From positions 670,852 to 734,851 of the forward strand of contig NZ_KB893134.1 of the NCBI RefSeq assembly GCF_000374005.1: a stretch of DNA of 64,000 nt, in the 5' to 3' direction. Numbering within the stretch: position 1 is the stretch's first letter; each line of letters begins with the position of its first letter. Shown piece after piece: positions 1 to 8,301 of this stretch. The position numbers were made by a program, and so were the translations under genes. Below the pieces are notes generated by a model, which saw only the letters and a list, made by a program, of their open reading frames with translations, made no database searches and was not told the origin of the DNA. This stretch comes from Kiloniella laminariae DSM 19542 (lineage in GTDB: Bacteria > Pseudomonadota > Alphaproteobacteria > Kiloniellales > Kiloniellaceae).

Positions 1-50
1 TCGGGCGAAAATTCGTGTAAAAGTATAGTGTTATTCATGGGGGGCATGAA

Positions 51-722
51 ATGTCAGAGGTAGTTTTAACGGGCCCAAGGCACGAGCCAAGCTCGGGCGG
101 ACCGGCCAAAGAATTAATCATTATGCTGCATGGTCTCGGTGCAAACGGACAGGACCTGATTGGTCTTGCGCCTTTTTTTGCCCAGGCTCTTCCTTCCGCT
201 GCGATTGTTTCTCCTGATGCGCATCAGGCCTGTGATATGGCCCCGATGGGACGTCAGTGGTTCAGTTTGATGAGCAGGGATCCCGACCAGATTTTGGCTG
301 GTATTAAAGCTGCGGCACCGATTGTCGATGCTTTCATCGACCAGCAAATGGCGCATTACAAGCTTCCGGCAGACCGGGTTTTGCTGATGGGATTTTCCCA
401 GGGAGCAATGATGGCCTATCATGTTGGTCTGCGCCGTAAAGAGGCCTTTGCCGGAATGATGGCCTATTCCGGGATGCTGGTATCATCTGATCTGCTCAAG
501 ACGGAAATGACCAGCCCCTGTCCGGTGCTGGCGATCCACGGGGACAAGGACGAGGTTGTGCCGTCTCAGGCTCTGCCTTCTGCTGTGAAGGCTTTGCAGG
601 ACCACAATGTGCCAGTTTATCAGCAGATGATCTCGGAACTTGGTCACGGAATTGACGAGAACGGTATCTCCATGGGCGTGGGCTTTGCGCTTGAGGTTCT
701 GGGCTACAGCATAGCTGAATAA
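51..722 (+). CDS. Phospholipase/carboxylesterase-family alpha/beta hydrolase
   Basis: A 223-residue soluble esterase of the phospholipase/carboxylesterase (YpfH-like) family, expected to hydrolyse short acyl or carboxylic esters in the cytoplasm. The oxyanion-side motif HGLG is near residue 27, the nucleophile elbow GFSQG puts the serine at about 116, the acid is in HGDKD (about 165-167) and the histidine in GHG (about 199). Length is normal for the family and there is no signal peptide. A purine-rich GGGGGG sits just before the ATG. It appears monocistronic because a strong terminator follows. The family call is firm; the substrate is unknown. Confidence 0.9.
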   Translation: MSEVVLTGPRHEPSSGGPAKELIIMLHGLGANGQDLIGLAPFFAQALPSAAIVSPDAHQACDMAPMGRQWFSLMSRDPDQILAGIKAAAPIVDAFIDQQMAHYKLPADRVLLMGFSQGAMMAYHVGLRRKEAFAGMMAYSGMLVSSDLLKTEMTSPCPVLAIHGDKDEVVPSQALPSAVKALQDHNVPVYQQMISELGHGIDENGISMGVGFALEVLGYSIAE

Positions 723-761
723 AAAATTCTCTTTGGGGGCTGCCCCTCCCTCCCAGATAAC

Positions 762-792
762 AGGCTGTCCTCATATGAGCGACAGCCTTTTT
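762..792 (+). terminator. Rho-independent terminator after the esterase
   Basis: An 8-bp perfect stem (AGGCTGTC with GACAGCCT) is followed by a T run. The loop holds a further small palindrome, CTCATATGAG, that can extend the hairpin. It lies about 40 bases after the esterase stop and points the same way. Confidence 0.85.
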
Positions 793-893
793 GCTGTGTG
801 CCTCAGTTCCAATCCGACCAGATCGGGTTTGTGAAGACGTGACGACAGTCGTGTGACAGTGGAATCTGAATTTTGTGTTTCTTTTATTACGCG

Positions 894-911
894 CATACAA
901 AATGTTGTATG
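894..911. promoter_or_regulatory. Inverted repeat in the gap before the HNH gene
   Basis: CATACAA and TTGTATG form 7-bp arms separated by 4 bases, in an AT-rich stretch of the gap 793-1059. It could be an operator for the HNH gene. Nothing else in this gap is recognisable, and the T-rich stretch around 880-945 gives no clear promoter. Confidence 0.3.
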
Positions 912-1059
912 TATTCGAAATATGCAGTATTTTTAAATAGATGCTGGTTCCAGGTTGGAACGAAGGAAGTTTATTTCGGACAAGCTGGCAGGCAGCATCG
1001 ACAGGCCCAAGTTTTTGATGATTCCCTAGGTGTGTTTGGTAATCCTGCGGAGGAAAGAC

Positions 1060-1641
1060 GTGGTTTCCTTTTCTGCCAATCCGGCGTTAGTTCTCAATGC
1101 AGACTTTCGACCGCTCAGTTATTTCCCTCTTTCTTTGCTGTCATGGCAGGATGCGATCAAGGCTGTGTTTCTTGACCGGGTCCAGATTGTTTCAGAATAT
1201 GATAGCGAGGTTCACTCGCCGTCCTTTCAGATGCGTTTGCCTTCTGTTGTCGCGCTGAAAGATTATGTCCAGCTGGATCGCCGTCCAGCCTTTACCCGCT
1301 TTAATGTTTTTTTGCGAGATTCCTTTACCTGCCAGTATTGTGGTGTGAAGCAGGCGTCTGAATTGTTGACGTTCGACCATGTGGTGCCACGCTGTCAGGG
1401 TGGCGGCACGTCCTGGGAAAATATCGTAACGGCTTGCCAGTGTTGTAATCTGGCCAAGGGCGGACGTTCTCCCGGACAGGCACGGATGAGCTTGCAGTCC
1501 TGGCCCTGTTGCCCCACGGTTCATGAACTGAACATTAAAGGACGTGCTTTCCCGCCAAACTATCTGCACCAGAGCTGGCGAGATTTTCTCTATTGGGATA
1601 CGGAACTGGAAGGGGAAAGCGGCATATCGCTGCTTCACTAA
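1060..1641 (+). CDS. HNH endonuclease family protein
   Basis: A 193-residue HNH endonuclease. The C-terminal half holds a CxxC zinc pair at about residues 90/93, the catalytic DH at about 105-106 and a second CxxC at about 125/128, which is the usual zinc-stabilised HNH layout. The N-terminal 80 residues match the leader found in many bacterial single-domain HNH proteins of unknown role. I chose the GTG at 1060 because GGAGG lies 6 bases before it; an upstream in-frame GTG at 1030 has no such site. It stands alone between convergent neighbours, so there is no toxin, methylase or phage context to define its job. Confidence 0.85.
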   Translation: MVSFSANPALVLNADFRPLSYFPLSLLSWQDAIKAVFLDRVQIVSEYDSEVHSPSFQMRLPSVVALKDYVQLDRRPAFTRFNVFLRDSFTCQYCGVKQASELLTFDHVVPRCQGGGTSWENIVTACQCCNLAKGGRSPGQARMSLQSWPCCPTVHELNIKGRAFPPNYLHQSWRDFLYWDTELEGESGISLLH

Positions 1642-1663
1642 AACATTTTGACGGGTGCTGTCT

Positions 1664-2179
1664 TCAGGAAGCGGTGTTTTTTCTGAGAGCCATAAGGCAG
1701 ATCACAGCCAATGCCAAAGCAATCACCATATTGTAACCAGCCATAGAGATCCCAAAAAGATCCCAGGGGATCTGGTCACAGCGGGCGACAGGCTTGTCGA
1801 GCAGCTGGGCCATCAGCTCTTCGCTCGAGAGCGAGAGATCAATGGCATCACCCTGACACTTGCTGCTTCCTTCCCACCATTGCTGTTCAACCCCGCTATG
1901 GAAAGCGGCCACGGCTGATTCAATGAAGAAGGAGAGCCCGGCAAGGGCAATAAACAGTCGGGCGAGAGCAGGGTGTTTACGCAGGAGCCAGGCTACCAAG
2001 CCAATTGCAGCTGCGCAGACATAGACCCACCGCTGGTACATGCAAAGAACACAGGGGGAAAGGCCACCAATATATTCAAACGCCAGAGCTCCTGCGAGCA
2101 TTGCCGCACTGGAAAGGATGGTCAGGAGCGCCATCCAACCGGTACGGAAATCAAACAGATTCTCTGTGAATTTTGACAT
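1664..2179 (-). CDS. dsbB: Disulfide bond formation protein B
   Basis: A 171-residue inner-membrane protein that reoxidises periplasmic DsbA by passing electrons to quinone. Four membrane segments are visible. The first periplasmic cysteine pair is CVLC (about residues 43 and 46) and the second pair is about 108 and 134, as in DsbB. The ATG at 2179 is preceded by a GGGGGAAAG site; a longer in-frame extension lacks family similarity. It lies 23 bases after the YqaA-like gene on the same strand, so the two are probably one transcript. Confidence 0.9.
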   Translation of the reverse strand: MSKFTENLFDFRTGWMALLTILSSAAMLAGALAFEYIGGLSPCVLCMYQRWVYVCAAAIGLVAWLLRKHPALARLFIALAGLSFFIESAVAAFHSGVEQQWWEGSSKCQGDAIDLSLSSEELMAQLLDKPVARCDQIPWDLFGISMAGYNMVIALALAVICLMALRKNTAS

Positions 2180-2202
2180 GGTCTTTCCCCCCGGGATTTC
2201 TG

Positions 2203-2784
2203 TCAGAGCAGGTATTTGAGGGCAACAAAGCCCCCGACCAGAAGTATGCAGAAAATTGTGGCGAGAATATTGAGATACTTTTCGATAAAAATCCGGATTG
2301 GTTGACCAAAATACCACAGAAGCCCGGCCACAAGGAAGAAGCGTGCGCCGCGAGCACCGACAGAAGCGATCGAGAAAACCCCGAAGTTCAGCTCAAAGAA
2401 GCCTGAGGCAATCGTGATGACCTTGTAAGGGAAAGGTGTCACGCCAGCGATAAAGACAATCCAGGCGCCCCACTCGTGATATTTCTCGCGGAAGCTCTCA
2501 ATGTAGTCTGCTTTGCCGTAAAATTCGATAACCGGTTGGCCCACGGATTCAAACAGAAACGCGCCGATACCATATCCCAGCATCCCGCCGAGAACAGAGG
2601 CAATGGTCGCGACCAGTGCAATTTTCCAGGCCTGGTCCCGGGCAGCAAGAACCATGGGAATAATCAGAATGTCCGGTGGAATGGGGAAAACCGAGCTTTC
2701 GATAAAGGCGATAAAGGCGAGGGCGAGCAGGGCATGGGGGTGCGCTGCAAGCCCCATGGTCCAGTTATAGAGGCTGCGAAACAC
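2203..2784 (-). CDS. YqaA/DedA family membrane protein
   Basis: A 193-residue polytopic membrane protein of the YqaA branch of the DedA (SNARE-associated/VTT) superfamily. Family hallmarks are the early segment with FIESSVFPIPPD and the later re-entrant type segment with TPFPYK. Such proteins are linked to lipid scrambling and membrane homeostasis, which is knowledge of the family and not shown here. I chose the GTG at 2784 because AAGGAAG sits just upstream and the protein then begins where homologues do. It is first in a two-gene unit with dsbB. Confidence 0.85.
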   Translation of the reverse strand: MFRSLYNWTMGLAAHPHALLALAFIAFIESSVFPIPPDILIIPMVLAARDQAWKIALVATIASVLGGMLGYGIGAFLFESVGQPVIEFYGKADYIESFREKYHEWGAWIVFIAGVTPFPYKVITIASGFFELNFGVFSIASVGARGARFFLVAGLLWYFGQPIRIFIEKYLNILATIFCILLVGGFVALKYLL

Positions 2785-2953
2785 AGGGAGCTTCCTTTTG
2801 TTGATCTGGTGGCGAAGCAAACAGGAGCAGGACTGATACGTCAAGGCAGATTGACGTGATTCATTCAAGCATCAGGCAAGCATCAGGAATTTTGCCAGGA
2901 AAATCGGGCCGCAGATCTTCCGGCCACAGATCTTTAGGGGCTCAGGGAAAGCA

Positions 2954-2976
2954 AAAACTTGGGAGGGAAAAGTTTT
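2954..2976 (-). terminator. Weak terminator-like hairpin after the cold-shock gene
   Basis: On the minus strand AAAACTT and AAGTTTT can pair around a 9-base loop directly after the stop codon. The stem is AT-only and the T tract is short, so the call is weak. Confidence 0.35.
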
Positions 2977-2977
2977 A

Positions 2978-3481
2978 TTATTCGATCAATTGCGCCAGTG
3001 TCGCCAGTGGACCCTTGTCTCCATCTTCGATTTCCATTCTGATTCGCTGGTTCTGGGCGATGCGGAAGATGCCGGATCTTTCCAGAATGCGGGCGGAGAT
3101 AAAGATATCCCGGCTGCCGTCATCAGGAGCAACAAAGCCATAGCCCTTGTCGGCATTGAAGAACTTGACCACACCGTCGATGGTGGGCAGCCCACTCTCG
3201 CTGCCTGGCGGCGGCGGTGGTTCCGGCAGGGATTCGACCCGGTGGATATGTTTGACCTGCAGGCCCTTGTCTCCGTTGGTCAGATCACAGACCAGTTCAG
3301 CTCCTTCGGGCAGAGATCGGTGGCCTGCCCGTTCAAGAACCGAAATGTGGAGGAACGCATCGGGCAGGTCTTCTCCCGCCTGGACAAAGCCAAACCCTTT
3401 GGTGGCATTGAACCATTTGACGCGGGCTTGAATGTCAGGCAGTTCGATTTCTGCCTGGTCGAGTGTACTGGTTTCCAACAT
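2978..3481 (-). CDS. Two-domain cold-shock protein
   Basis: A 167-residue protein with two cold-shock (OB-fold) domains, expected to bind single-stranded RNA or DNA. RNP1 motifs are KGFGFV (28-33) and KGYGFV (112-117), and RNP2-like motifs are DAFLHIS and DIFISA. The domains are joined by a proline-rich linker near residues 88-92. Two-domain Csp proteins of this length are typical of Alphaproteobacteria. A long untranslated region and a 16-bp palindrome lie upstream. The exact physiological role (cold, stationary phase or growth) cannot be told from sequence. Confidence 0.92.
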   Translation of the reverse strand: MLETSTLDQAEIELPDIQARVKWFNATKGFGFVQAGEDLPDAFLHISVLERAGHRSLPEGAELVCDLTNGDKGLQVKHIHRVESLPEPPPPPGSESGLPTIDGVVKFFNADKGYGFVAPDDGSRDIFISARILERSGIFRIAQNQRIRMEIEDGDKGPLATLAQLIE

Positions 3482-3666
3482 GGCGCACGGTTACTCCCGG
3501 ACTGACCTCTCTGTTGAACCTGCCAGCTATCCCTCCCTGTCTGCTGCAGGGCTTCCCGGGAAATCACCGGGAGGATGTCTCGCAAGCTTGGAGGGAAATG
3601 TTCGTCTTTGATCGGCCAGAACGTTGAAAAGCTTCCCCCCAGAACCTGGCCGTTGGAACAGATCAT

Positions 3667-3682
3667 ACCCTTAATTAAGGGT
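3667..3682. promoter_or_regulatory. 16-bp perfect palindrome upstream of the cold-shock gene
   Basis: ACCCTTAATTAAGGGT is its own reverse complement and lies about 185 bases before the start of the cold-shock gene, so it would sit near the promoter if the leader is long. It could be an operator or a short hairpin. The rest of 3482-3893 holds no gene I can support; a CCCGG/CCGGG hairpin at about 3556-3572 is the only other structure seen. Confidence 0.4.
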
Positions 3683-3893
3683 TAAGTTCCAGTGACACTT
3701 TACTAAAATTTGCGAAAGAAGGCAAAAATGCAGGTTTGGCGTGTGAAATGCTGCCTTCTCATGGTCGCAGGTGCCAGTTGCAGAGGCGATGATGATGAGA
3801 AAAAGCTGAGCTAGCTAATGCTGTCGGAATGATATCGACAGGGAGTATCTGTGCTGGAGAGCGACAGGCCGGATTTATTTTTACAAAGGAGAC

Positions 3894-3921
3894 TTGCCAA
3901 AGACGCTGGCATAAGTAATAT
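3894..3921 (+). promoter_or_regulatory. Promoter of tRNA-Leu
   Basis: TTGCCA (-35) and TAATAT (-10) are spaced by 16 bases, and the -10 ends 14 bases before the first base of the tRNA. The position fits a short 5' leader. Confidence 0.65.
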
Positions 3922-3935
3922 GCGCATCCACGAGA

Positions 3936-4020
3936 GCCCCCGTGGCGGAATTGGTAGACGCGCGTGACTCAAAATCTCGTATCTTCGGATGTGCCTGTTC
4001 GAGTCAGGCCGGGGGCACCA
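3936..4020 (+). tRNA. tRNA-Leu (anticodon CAA)
   Basis: An 85-base class II tRNA with the CCA end encoded. The acceptor stem GCCCCCG/CGGGGGC and the T stem GCCTG/CAGGC are perfect, the D stem is GCG/CGC, and the long variable arm is a small ATC-TTCG-GAT hairpin. The anticodon loop is CTCAAAA, giving CAA, which reads UUG. The anticodon stem CGTGA/TCTCG carries one T-T mismatch (positions 29-41), which is unusual. It has its own promoter and terminator. Confidence 0.95.
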
Positions 4021-4030
4021 ATAATTTGAA

Positions 4031-4073
4031 AAATAAAGAGGCTTGAGCCAACCGCTCGCCTCTTTATTTTTTT
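4031..4073 (+). terminator. Terminator of tRNA-Leu
   Basis: A 12-bp stem (AAATAAAGAGGC with GCCTCTTTATTT) with an inner GAGC/GCTC stem, ending in a run of seven T, starts 11 bases after the tRNA. The following gap to 4384 holds nothing I recognise apart from the purine-rich region just before the oxygenase gene. Confidence 0.92.
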
Positions 4074-4384
4074 GTCTGGAGCAATTCTTCCTGACGTCTT
4101 TTCTGTCGTGACGCCACTGCTGTGGCATTTCTGTGTGATGAGCGAAATTGTTCCCGCCCAAAATCACATTCATGGTTGAAATTTTAGCTATTGCTTATAA
4201 TACTTGAGTGTTCGCGTCAGGAATGATGGTCACAGCCTTTTTCAGCGCTTTGAGCTGGAACGGCGCTGTGATTTTTACGTTGAACAGGAGGTATCCCTAG
4301 CAAGGCCGGAAAACAAACAGCAAAACAGGCCGGGAGTAGTCCGAAGAGGGCACGACAGGGATGGCGGGAGAATAGAGGGGTCTT

Positions 4385-5422
4385 ATGGGTAGTCTCCCGG
4401 TGATTGATATTGCGCCACTTGCAGGAGATGATCCGCGGGCGTTTCGACGGGCTGCCGATCAGTTGGGGCGGGCGGCGCGCGAGGTCGGCTTTTTTTATAT
4501 CACCAATCACGGGGTTTCTCCGGATCTGATTGCCCGTGCCTATGGGGCGGCGGAAGAGTTTTTTGCCCTGCCGGACGAAATCAAATGGCGCTATTACATT
4601 GGCAAAAGTGCCAACCATCGTGGCTATGTCCCCTTTACCGACAAGGGGGCTTATGATGATGAAGATCACCGCAGTTATGAAGCCTTTGATCTGGCGTTTG
4701 AATTGCCGCGGGATGATCCGGATTATCTGGCGGGAAATCTGTTGCTGGGGCCAAATGTCTGGCCTGAATCCACGTATTTTCGTGAAACCATATCGACCTA
4801 TTACCAAGCAATTTCCGGGGTAGGTTTTCGCCTTTGTTCGGCGCTGGAGCTGCATCTGGGTCTGGCGCGGGGAGAAATGACCAGCCTGATGCGCAAACCG
4901 ATTGCCCAGTTGCGGTTGCTGCATTATCTGCACAGCCGCTCCAGCTTTGTGAAAAAGAGTGTCAACATGGGGGCGCATACAGATTATGAATGCCTGACGC
5001 TGCTGCATCAGCGGCAGAAGGGCCTGCAGATTCTTGATTCTGGCAACAGCTGGACCGATGTGCCGGTCATGCCAGAGAATTATATCGTCAACATCGGCGA
5101 CATCATGGAAGCCTGGAGCAACGGAGCTTTTCGCGCGACCCCGCACCGGGTGCTCAACCTTGCGCCGGAGCGTTTTTCCATGCCTTATTTTGTTGCCCCG
5201 GACTATCACACGCTGGTCAAGCCGTTTGAGCGCTTGATCTCACCAGAAAATCCGCCAAAATACGAAAGTTTTCTGGCGGGCATGCATCTGGAACGCATGT
5301 TGCGGCGGGATTTTTCCTATCTGCGCGAGCGCAAGAAGGATTCGCTGTTTCCGCTGCCGGGCAGCGATCTTGCCGACTTTCGCAATCCTTTTGAAAACCG
5401 TATTACTGCATTGAAGAGTTGA
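4385..5422 (+). CDS. 2-oxoglutarate/Fe(II)-dependent oxygenase (isopenicillin-N-synthase-like)
   Basis: A 345-residue non-haem iron oxygenase. The N-terminal DIOX_N region begins with the usual PVIDIAPL and GFFYITNHGV motifs. Iron ligands are HxD (about 198 and 200) and the distal His in TPHRV (about 254); the 2-oxoglutarate-binding RxS is R263/S265. All catalytic residues are present. Family members hydroxylate small molecules or make ethylene or antibiotics, so the substrate is open. The LysE exporter starts right after it, which suggests that a product or an amino acid is exported. Confidence 0.88.
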   Translation: MGSLPVIDIAPLAGDDPRAFRRAADQLGRAAREVGFFYITNHGVSPDLIARAYGAAEEFFALPDEIKWRYYIGKSANHRGYVPFTDKGAYDDEDHRSYEAFDLAFELPRDDPDYLAGNLLLGPNVWPESTYFRETISTYYQAISGVGFRLCSALELHLGLARGEMTSLMRKPIAQLRLLHYLHSRSSFVKKSVNMGAHTDYECLTLLHQRQKGLQILDSGNSWTDVPVMPENYIVNIGDIMEAWSNGAFRATPHRVLNLAPERFSMPYFVAPDYHTLVKPFERLISPENPPKYESFLAGMHLERMLRRDFSYLRERKKDSLFPLPGSDLADFRNPFENRITALKS

Positions 5423-5428
5423 GGTGTG

Positions 5429-6058
5429 ATGCCCAGTCTGGATACCATTATCGCTGTAACAATTGCCGGTTTGTGGCTCAGCGCGACACCGGGTCCCTCC
5501 ATGCTTTATGTGGTCTCCCGGACTGTGGGACAAAGCCGCTCTGCCGGGCTGGCTTCGGCAATTGGTCTGGGGCTCGGCGGGGTGATTCTGGCATTGATCG
5601 CGGTGCTGGGGCTGGCCGTGGTTTTTCAGAAATCCTCGCTGGCTTATAACCTCTTGACCTTTGTCGGGGCTGGTTATCTGACCTATCTCGGCCTGATGAT
5701 GATCCGGGAAGCGATCAGGGGAGACCAGCGGACCCTGTGTGTGGAGAAGGTTGAGCAGGCAAGTTTTATCCGGATTGTCTGGCAGGGCATTCTGGTCGAG
5801 GTGCTTAACCCCAAGACAGTTCTTTTTTTCCTCGCCTTTCTGCCACCCTTTGTCGATACCAGTCGTGATGATGTGATGCTGCAGATGCTGGTTCTGGGTA
5901 TTCTGGTGCCCCTGACAGCCCTGCCTTCGGATATTCTGATGGCTTTTGCCGGGGGCTGGGCTGCCGGACGAGTCAATAACAACCCGGGCATCAAGCGGTT
6001 GTTTTCTCTTAGCGGTGGCCTGTTCCTGATCGGAATTGCGATCTATCTGTTTATCTGA
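5429..6058 (+). CDS. LysE/RhtB family translocator
   Basis: A 209-residue inner-membrane exporter of the LysE/RhtB type, which expels amino acids or related small molecules. It has about six hydrophobic segments and the family signature near the N-terminus (ATPGPSMLYV, then GLGLGG). Start is ATG 5429 or the adjoining GTG 5426. The gap to the oxygenase stop is about 6 bases, so the two are co-transcribed and probably translationally coupled. The substrate is unknown. Confidence 0.88.
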   Translation: MPSLDTIIAVTIAGLWLSATPGPSMLYVVSRTVGQSRSAGLASAIGLGLGGVILALIAVLGLAVVFQKSSLAYNLLTFVGAGYLTYLGLMMIREAIRGDQRTLCVEKVEQASFIRIVWQGILVEVLNPKTVLFFLAFLPPFVDTSRDDVMLQMLVLGILVPLTALPSDILMAFAGGWAAGRVNNNPGIKRLFSLSGGLFLIGIAIYLFI

Positions 6059-6155
6059 CCGTTTCCTTTTGAAGGCGCAAGCAAGGCGCTTGGCTTCGCA
6101 GATCAACCATCAGCGTGAAGCGGTAGCAGATATCTTTGCGCAATAGGTTCGACTG

Positions 6156-6662
6156 ATGAAATCCTTGGTGATGGTGCCGAGGAAGTGGAGAGAGTTTAAG
6201 GAATTGGAAAAGCTAGATTCGGTGCGAGCGCAGGTGTTGGCAGAGTTGGCCAAAGAGCAGGGAAGCCAGTTACGTTTTATGGCGGATCTGGATCTGCGTC
6301 TGGTATTCGGATATCTCACAGCCCAGTTTATTCTTGTTGGCTGGATCTCGGCACAACAGTCTCTGACCTTGTCCTTGGTCTGGGCGATTCTGCTGGTGAA
6401 TGCCCTGCTGTTTTGTGTGATTGTTCTGTTGCTGGTACGCCATGGCCGCCGTCGGCATCAGGCATCCTTGACACTGCGGAACATCGACATCGCGCTGCAG
6501 CTTTATGACGAAGGGGCCTATTTTGACGGGCGGATCAAGAATCCAGATCGCCAGCGCAGCCGAAACCCGCTGCTGCTGTACTGGCACCCGATCTATATCG
6601 GCATCTGTTCTGTCGCTTTTGTCGTTGTGACCCTGCTGATCAGCTTCACGCGTTTCGCCTAA
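6156..6662 (+). CDS. Hypothetical membrane protein
   Basis: A 168-residue protein I do not recognise. A charged N-terminal stretch of about 45 residues is followed by two hydrophobic segments (roughly 48-65 and 72-94), a basic stretch RHGRRRH, a soluble region and a last hydrophobic segment near 145-165. It is transcribed towards the minus-strand ABC importer. Codon use looks like the neighbours, so I take it as a real gene of unknown function. Confidence 0.6.
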   Translation: MKSLVMVPRKWREFKELEKLDSVRAQVLAELAKEQGSQLRFMADLDLRLVFGYLTAQFILVGWISAQQSLTLSLVWAILLVNALLFCVIVLLLVRHGRRRHQASLTLRNIDIALQLYDEGAYFDGRIKNPDRQRSRNPLLLYWHPIYIGICSVAFVVVTLLISFTRFA

Positions 6663-6698
6663 ATCCGGATGACGGGAAATCGGCAAAGCAGGTGGGGT

Positions 6699-7508
6699 TT
6701 ATGTGCGCCAACCGAGCAGCCATTTTTCCAGCAAGCCAATTGCCGCACTCATGCCCAGCCCCAAAAGCGAGAGAATGGCGACGCCTGTGAAGAGACGTTC
6801 CAGATTATAAAGTGATCCCGCTTCGAGGATATAAGCCCCGATCCCGTATTCCGCGCCGAGCATTTCTGCAGCGACCAGAAGAATGATGGCGATTGCCAGG
6901 CTGATTCGCAAGCCAGAGAGAATACCCGGCATGGCACCTGGCAGAACAATTTTCCGGACGATCGAGAACCAGGAGAGGGAGAAACTTTGTCCCATGCGAA
7001 TCAGGGAACGATCGACGTTGTCAACGGCACCGTAAGTGGCAACAACCGTCGGCGTGAAGGTACCAAAGGCAATGAGCGCATACTTCGAAGTCTCGTCAAT
7101 GCCAAACCAGATAACAAACAGTGGTAGCAGGGCGATTTTGGGAATCGGAAAGATCGCGGCAACCAGTGGAACAAGCCCGGCGCGGAGCAGGGAAAAAAGA
7201 CCGATCAGGATGCCAATACCAATGCCAAAGCTGGCACCGATGGTTGCGCCAATCAGCAGGCGGCTGAAGGAGGGAACAAGATGTTTCCAGAGCAGGCCGC
7301 TGTTCCATAGGTCAATAAAGGTAGACAAGACATCTGACGGGCGCGGCAGGGTGAGCGGTGTGATGAAGCCGCTACGGGTTCCCATTTCAAGCAGGGCGAT
7401 CAGGGCAATGAAAAGGGCTGCACCAGCCCAGCGGTTTGGTCTTGGGGCGAAGCCGCCGCCTCGGAACAGGACTGTCTTCGGCGGATTTTCTTGAGATATC
7501 TCAGGCAT
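6699..7508 (-). CDS. ABC importer permease (SsuC/TauC/NrtB type)
   Basis: A 269-residue inner-membrane permease of the nitrate/sulfonate/taurine (BPD_transp_1) family with about six membrane segments and the EAA-like cytoplasmic loop (IVLPGAMPGILSGLR). The ATG at 7508 follows a GGAG site and overlaps the end of the ATPase gene by 8 bases, so translation is coupled. It is last in the order binding protein, ATPase, permease. The substrate is not determined: sulfonate, nitrate, taurine or thiamine-precursor transporters all look alike here. Confidence 0.9.
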   Translation of the reverse strand: MPEISQENPPKTVLFRGGGFAPRPNRWAGAALFIALIALLEMGTRSGFITPLTLPRPSDVLSTFIDLWNSGLLWKHLVPSFSRLLIGATIGASFGIGIGILIGLFSLLRAGLVPLVAAIFPIPKIALLPLFVIWFGIDETSKYALIAFGTFTPTVVATYGAVDNVDRSLIRMGQSFSLSWFSIVRKIVLPGAMPGILSGLRISLAIAIILLVAAEMLGAEYGIGAYILEAGSLYNLERLFTGVAILSLLGLGMSAAIGLLEKWLLGWRT

Positions 7509-8268
7509 TGACCAACTCCTGATCTGCGGCCATGGCTTCATCGCGCATCAGATTCCAGAGGTGTTGCTGCTGGCGCTCCAGATCGGGATGTCCCAGAGTG
7601 CGTTCCGCGAGGGGGATGTCGATATCTACGACTTCACGAATACAGCCGGGTCGGCGGGAGAGCACGACAACAGCATGCCCCAGTCGTACGGCCTCGTTGA
7701 GGTTGTGCGTTACGTAAACCGCGGTGAAAGCTTCTCTGGTCCAGAGATTGACCAGATCGTCCATCAACAACTCCCGAGTTTGGCTGTCGAGGGCGGAAAG
7801 CGGTTCATCCATCAGCATCACGGCAGGCTTGACGGCAAGGGCGCGGGCAATGGCAACCCGCTGTTTCATGCCCCCAGACAGTTGTTTGGGAAGGGCCTGG
7901 CGAAAATCGGTCAGCTTTGTGCGGGTCAGAACGTCGGAGATGATGACTTCGGTTTCCCGGTTTGTGATGCCGTGGTCTTCCAGGACCAGACGGATATTGC
8001 CTTCGACGCTGCGCCAGGGAAGCAGGGCAAAGTCCTGAAAAACATAAGTGAGCGGATTGAGACTGTCGCCAGGCGGATCACCAATCTGTACCACCTGACC
8101 TGTGCTTGGGCGTTCAAGCCCGCCAATCAGCCGCAGCAGGGTTGATTTCCCGCAGCCGGACGGTCCGACAATACAGACAATTTTTCCGGCAGGAATGTCG
8201 AGGTCAATATCCTGCAAAACGTCTGTTGCGCCATAGCGATGGCCAATTTTTTTTAATTGCAGGTTCAT
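7501..8268 (-). CDS. ABC importer ATPase (SsuB/TauB/NrtD type)
   Basis: A 255-residue ATP-binding subunit. Walker A GPSGCGKST is at 35-43, the Q-loop glutamine at 78, the signature LSGGMKQ at 130-136, Walker B ends with D154-E155, and the switch histidine is 188. It drives the adjoining permease. It is separated from the binding-protein gene by 109 bases that hold a strong hairpin. Confidence 0.92.
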   Translation of the reverse strand: MNLQLKKIGHRYGATDVLQDIDLDIPAGKIVCIVGPSGCGKSTLLRLIGGLERPSTGQVVQIGDPPGDSLNPLTYVFQDFALLPWRSVEGNIRLVLEDHGITNRETEVIISDVLTRTKLTDFRQALPKQLSGGMKQRVAIARALAVKPAVMLMDEPLSALDSQTRELLMDDLVNLWTREAFTAVYVTHNLNEAVRLGHAVVVLSRRPGCIREVVDIDIPLAERTLGHPDLERQQQHLWNLMRDEAMAADQELVNA

Positions 8269-8301
8269 GAGGTTTCCTGTGTCGGGCGCTGTGCTGTTTG
8301 G

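Noticed and set aside
3811..4173. A 120-codon open frame on the minus strand across the tRNA-Leu gene
   Set aside because: It reads the tRNA gene backwards and gives the well-known spurious PRPDSNRH-type translation. The tRNA explains the sequence.
4204..4392. A 62-codon frame before the oxygenase gene
   Set aside because: It starts with TTG, has no ribosome site and overlaps the start of the oxygenase gene. The product is low in hydrophobic residues and resembles nothing.
4217..5209. A 330-codon minus-strand frame
   Set aside because: It lies antisense to the 2OG oxygenase, whose HxD, His and RxS residues are all on the plus strand. The antisense product has no recognisable domain.
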